Assembly (NCBI GenBank): GCA_947441205.1
Contig: CANETM010000071.1
Span: 1 to 7,628 of the forward strand
From: Bacteroidota bacterium
GTDB lineage: Bacteria > Bacteroidota > Bacteroidia > Chitinophagales > Chitinophagaceae
DNA length: 7,628 nucleotides
Reading direction: 5' to 3'
Numbering within the stretch: the stretch's first letter is position 1; the number at the start of each line of letters is the position of its first letter. The position numbers and the translations under genes were made by a program. The notes beneath the pieces were generated by a model that was given only the letters and a program-made list of their open reading frames with translations, did no database searches and was not told the origin of the DNA. Positions 5,866 to 7,628 of this stretch are shown one piece after another.

Positions 5866-7628
5866 ATGAAATTTTCTTTTGGAATTTTATTTATTTTAAT
5901 AACTATCTGCAGCATAAAAACAAATGGGCAAGATAGTTCAGCAAATCAATTAAATACGGTTGTTGTTTCAGCTAATAAAATAAGTGAAAAAAGAATAACT
6001 GCTCCCATAGCAATGTCCGTTATTAGTCCAAAAACAATTAATGCTTTAAAAGCCAATAGAATTGATTATTTATTAAATACGGTGAGTGGCGTTTATATGC
6101 CAACCATTGGGAATGAACAACACATGATGTCCATTCGACAACCTATTTCGCTGAAAGGTTTGTATTTATATTTAGAGGACGGTATGCCAATAAGAACGAG
6201 TGGTCTATTTAGTAATAATGCCTTAATTGAAATAAATAGTTCAAATATTCAAAGTATCGAAGTTATTAAAGGACCCGCATCTGCATTATATGGCGCAGAA
6301 GCAATTGGCGGTGTTGTAAATATCATAAGTCAGCAGGCACCAACTCAAAAACTTTACACTTTTACCAATCAAGTTACCTCTTTAGGGCTTTTTAAGTCCG
6401 ATTTAAATATTGGGCTCCCAACAAAAAAGGGCGGTTGGATAATGAATGCAAACTACAGTGCACAAAATAATGGCCCTATTGACTACAGTGATTTTTCAAA
6501 AAAAAGTATAAGCATCCGTCATGATTTCAGCCAGCATAAATGGAAGGGTTATCAGACCATTAACTATATCAATTATTATGCGCAAATGACCGGCTCAGTA
6601 GATAGCAGTAGCTTTGTTTCACGTAATTTTAATTCTCTTCAAACTTTCACTTATCGAAAGTTAAATGCACTTAGATTTAGACAAAATTTAAGTTACCAAT
6701 GGAATCATTCGAATAATACTATTTTTAATTTTATGTTTCGAGACAATGCAATGGATCAAAATCCAACCTATTTAATTGGATCTACTTCTAATCCAACTGC
6801 ATTTAGAGGACAAACTAACCGAAATGTATTTAACGCCTTTGTATTCGATGTTCAACACTTAATACAAATCAAAAGCTTGAATAGTAAATTAATTTTAGGA
6901 TTTTCAGAAGATAATACGCGTCAAAATTTAAAAGCAAACTTTATTAATATTTTTAAGGATACCGCAATTGGCAAGTTCACTAAATTCAGTTATCCAGCAA
7001 TTGATTCGCTTTTAACGAATTACCAAACAAAAATTAATAATCAAGCTTTATACTTGAATTTTATTTCAAAAATTGGAAAACACTTCAATTCAAATTTAGC
7101 ATTACGCTATGATCAATTTGAATACCTATTCCAAAATAAATTGAAAACAGGTACGCCAAGTTCAAATAATAATTTTAGTAGTGTAACACCAAAATTAGGA
7201 ATCACCTACAATCAAAAACAGTTTGGTGCCTACCTCAATTATAGTCAGGGTTTTGTACCGCCACAAATAACTGAAATTTATAATGCTATAAGGGTTCCCT
7301 ATTTGTTGCCTCAAACATTTAAGAACCAAGAATTTGGCGGATGGCTAAAACATAAAAACTGGTTTTTTGAAATTTCAGTTTACCAACTGAATGGAGAAAA
7401 TGAAATTATTTCAGTCAGACAACCTGATGGTGTGAATTTGAATCAAAATAGTGGTAGCACACAACACACAGGTATTGAATATCAAATACAATATCAACCA
7501 TTGAGCATTTTGTCATTTAATTGGAATGGGACCTATGCAAAACATAAATATGTTCAAACGATTATTAAAGGAACTGATGTCAGTGGTAAGGAAATGAATG
7601 CGGCTCCTAACTTTTGGAGTAATTTAAA
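5866..7628 (+). CDS. TonB-dependent outer-membrane receptor, C-terminus off the window
   Basis: The frame is open from the ATG at 5866 to the right edge (587 whole codons), so the end of the barrel is missing. Residues 1-21 are a signal peptide ending TNG, followed by Q22. A TonB-box-like stretch, NTVVVSA, is at 30-36. The plug domain spans about 45-157. Its motifs are the SIRQP region (89-93), YLEDGMPI (102-109) and the hallmark SIEVIKGPASALYGAEAIGGVVNII (130-154, with R/K-GP, LYG and GGVVN elements). From about 165 onward alternating aromatic/polar beta-strands form the barrel, including a conserved-looking YSQGFVPPQITEIYN. It imports an unknown ligand (siderophore, cobalamin, metal or glycan/peptide) across the outer membrane using TonB-ExbBD. 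It lacks the N-terminal carboxypeptidase-like repeat domain typical of SusC proteins, and no SusD gene is adjacent within the window, which argues against a polysaccharide-utilisation role. It is divergent from the M24 peptidase gene with 71 bases between start codons. Confidence 0.93.
   Translation, partial: MKFSFGILFILITICSIKTNGQDSSANQLNTVVVSANKISEKRITAPIAMSVISPKTINALKANRIDYLLNTVSGVYMPTIGNEQHMMSIRQPISLKGLYLYLEDGMPIRTSGLFSNNALIEINSSNIQSIEVIKGPASALYGAEAIGGVVNIISQQAPTQKLYTFTNQVTSLGLFKSDLNIGLPTKKGGWIMNANYSAQNNGPIDYSDFSKKSISIRHDFSQHKWKGYQTINYINYYAQMTGSVDSSSFVSRNFNSLQTFTYRKLNALRFRQNLSYQWNHSNNTIFNFMFRDNAMDQNPTYLIGSTSNPTAFRGQTNRNVFNAFVFDVQHLIQIKSLNSKLILGFSEDNTRQNLKANFINIFKDTAIGKFTKFSYPAIDSLLTNYQTKINNQALYLNFISKIGKHFNSNLALRYDQFEYLFQNKLKTGTPSSNNNFSSVTPKLGITYNQKQFGAYLNYSQGFVPPQITEIYNAIRVPYLLPQTFKNQEFGGWLKHKNWFFEISVYQLNGENEIISVRQPDGVNLNQNSGSTQHTGIEYQIQYQPLSILSFNWNGTYAKHKYVQTIIKGTDVSGKEMNAAPNFWSNL

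Overview
The window reads as an ordinary stretch of chromosome from a member of the Bacteroidota. It is AT-rich, its genes lack Shine-Dalgarno sequences, some gene fronts carry TAnnTTTG-type -7 elements, and it encodes a TonB-dependent receptor. A PhoU-like protein is paired with a PiT transporter carrying a long hydrophilic insert. Family-level similarity suggests the Sphingobacteriia/Chitinophagia side of the phylum, but no rRNA or other marker fixes this.

Layout: (1) 1-1282, minus strand, is a secreted/membrane kelch-type beta-propeller protein with one transmembrane helix and a cytoplasmic helical tail; its C-terminus lies outside the window. (2) 1283-1529 is a divergent intergenic region. 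It holds two oppositely oriented copies of a 12-bp motif, TTTCATAGGTAA, one in front of each flanking gene, plus a perfect 9-bp hairpin. (3) 1530-2177 and 2189-3901, plus strand, form a two-gene phosphate operon: a DUF47/PhoU-like regulator and a PiT-family phosphate transporter. It ends in a strong 14-bp terminator hairpin (3948-3981). (4) 4113-4400, plus, is a 95-residue stand-alone isoamylase early-set (CBM48-like) protein. (5) A long bidirectional hairpin (4418-4459) separates it from the convergent gene. (6) 4505-5794, minus, is an exported M24-family metallopeptidase. (7) 5866 to the right edge, plus, is a TonB-dependent outer-membrane receptor, divergent from the peptidase and truncated by the window end.

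How the genes work together: the PhoU-like/PiT pair is a clear functional unit, low-affinity ion-coupled phosphate uptake with its accessory regulator. The shared upstream motif raises the possibility that the kelch membrane protein is co-regulated with it. The peptidase and receptor share a 71-bp promoter region and both act outside the inner membrane, but a joint role is only inference. I found no tRNA, rRNA, CRISPR array, insertion sequence, att site or phage gene. I did not find convincing evidence of a wholly new system. The best leads are the shared operator-like motif, the possible signalling role of the kelch-TM-tail protein, and the large insert in the PiT transporter.
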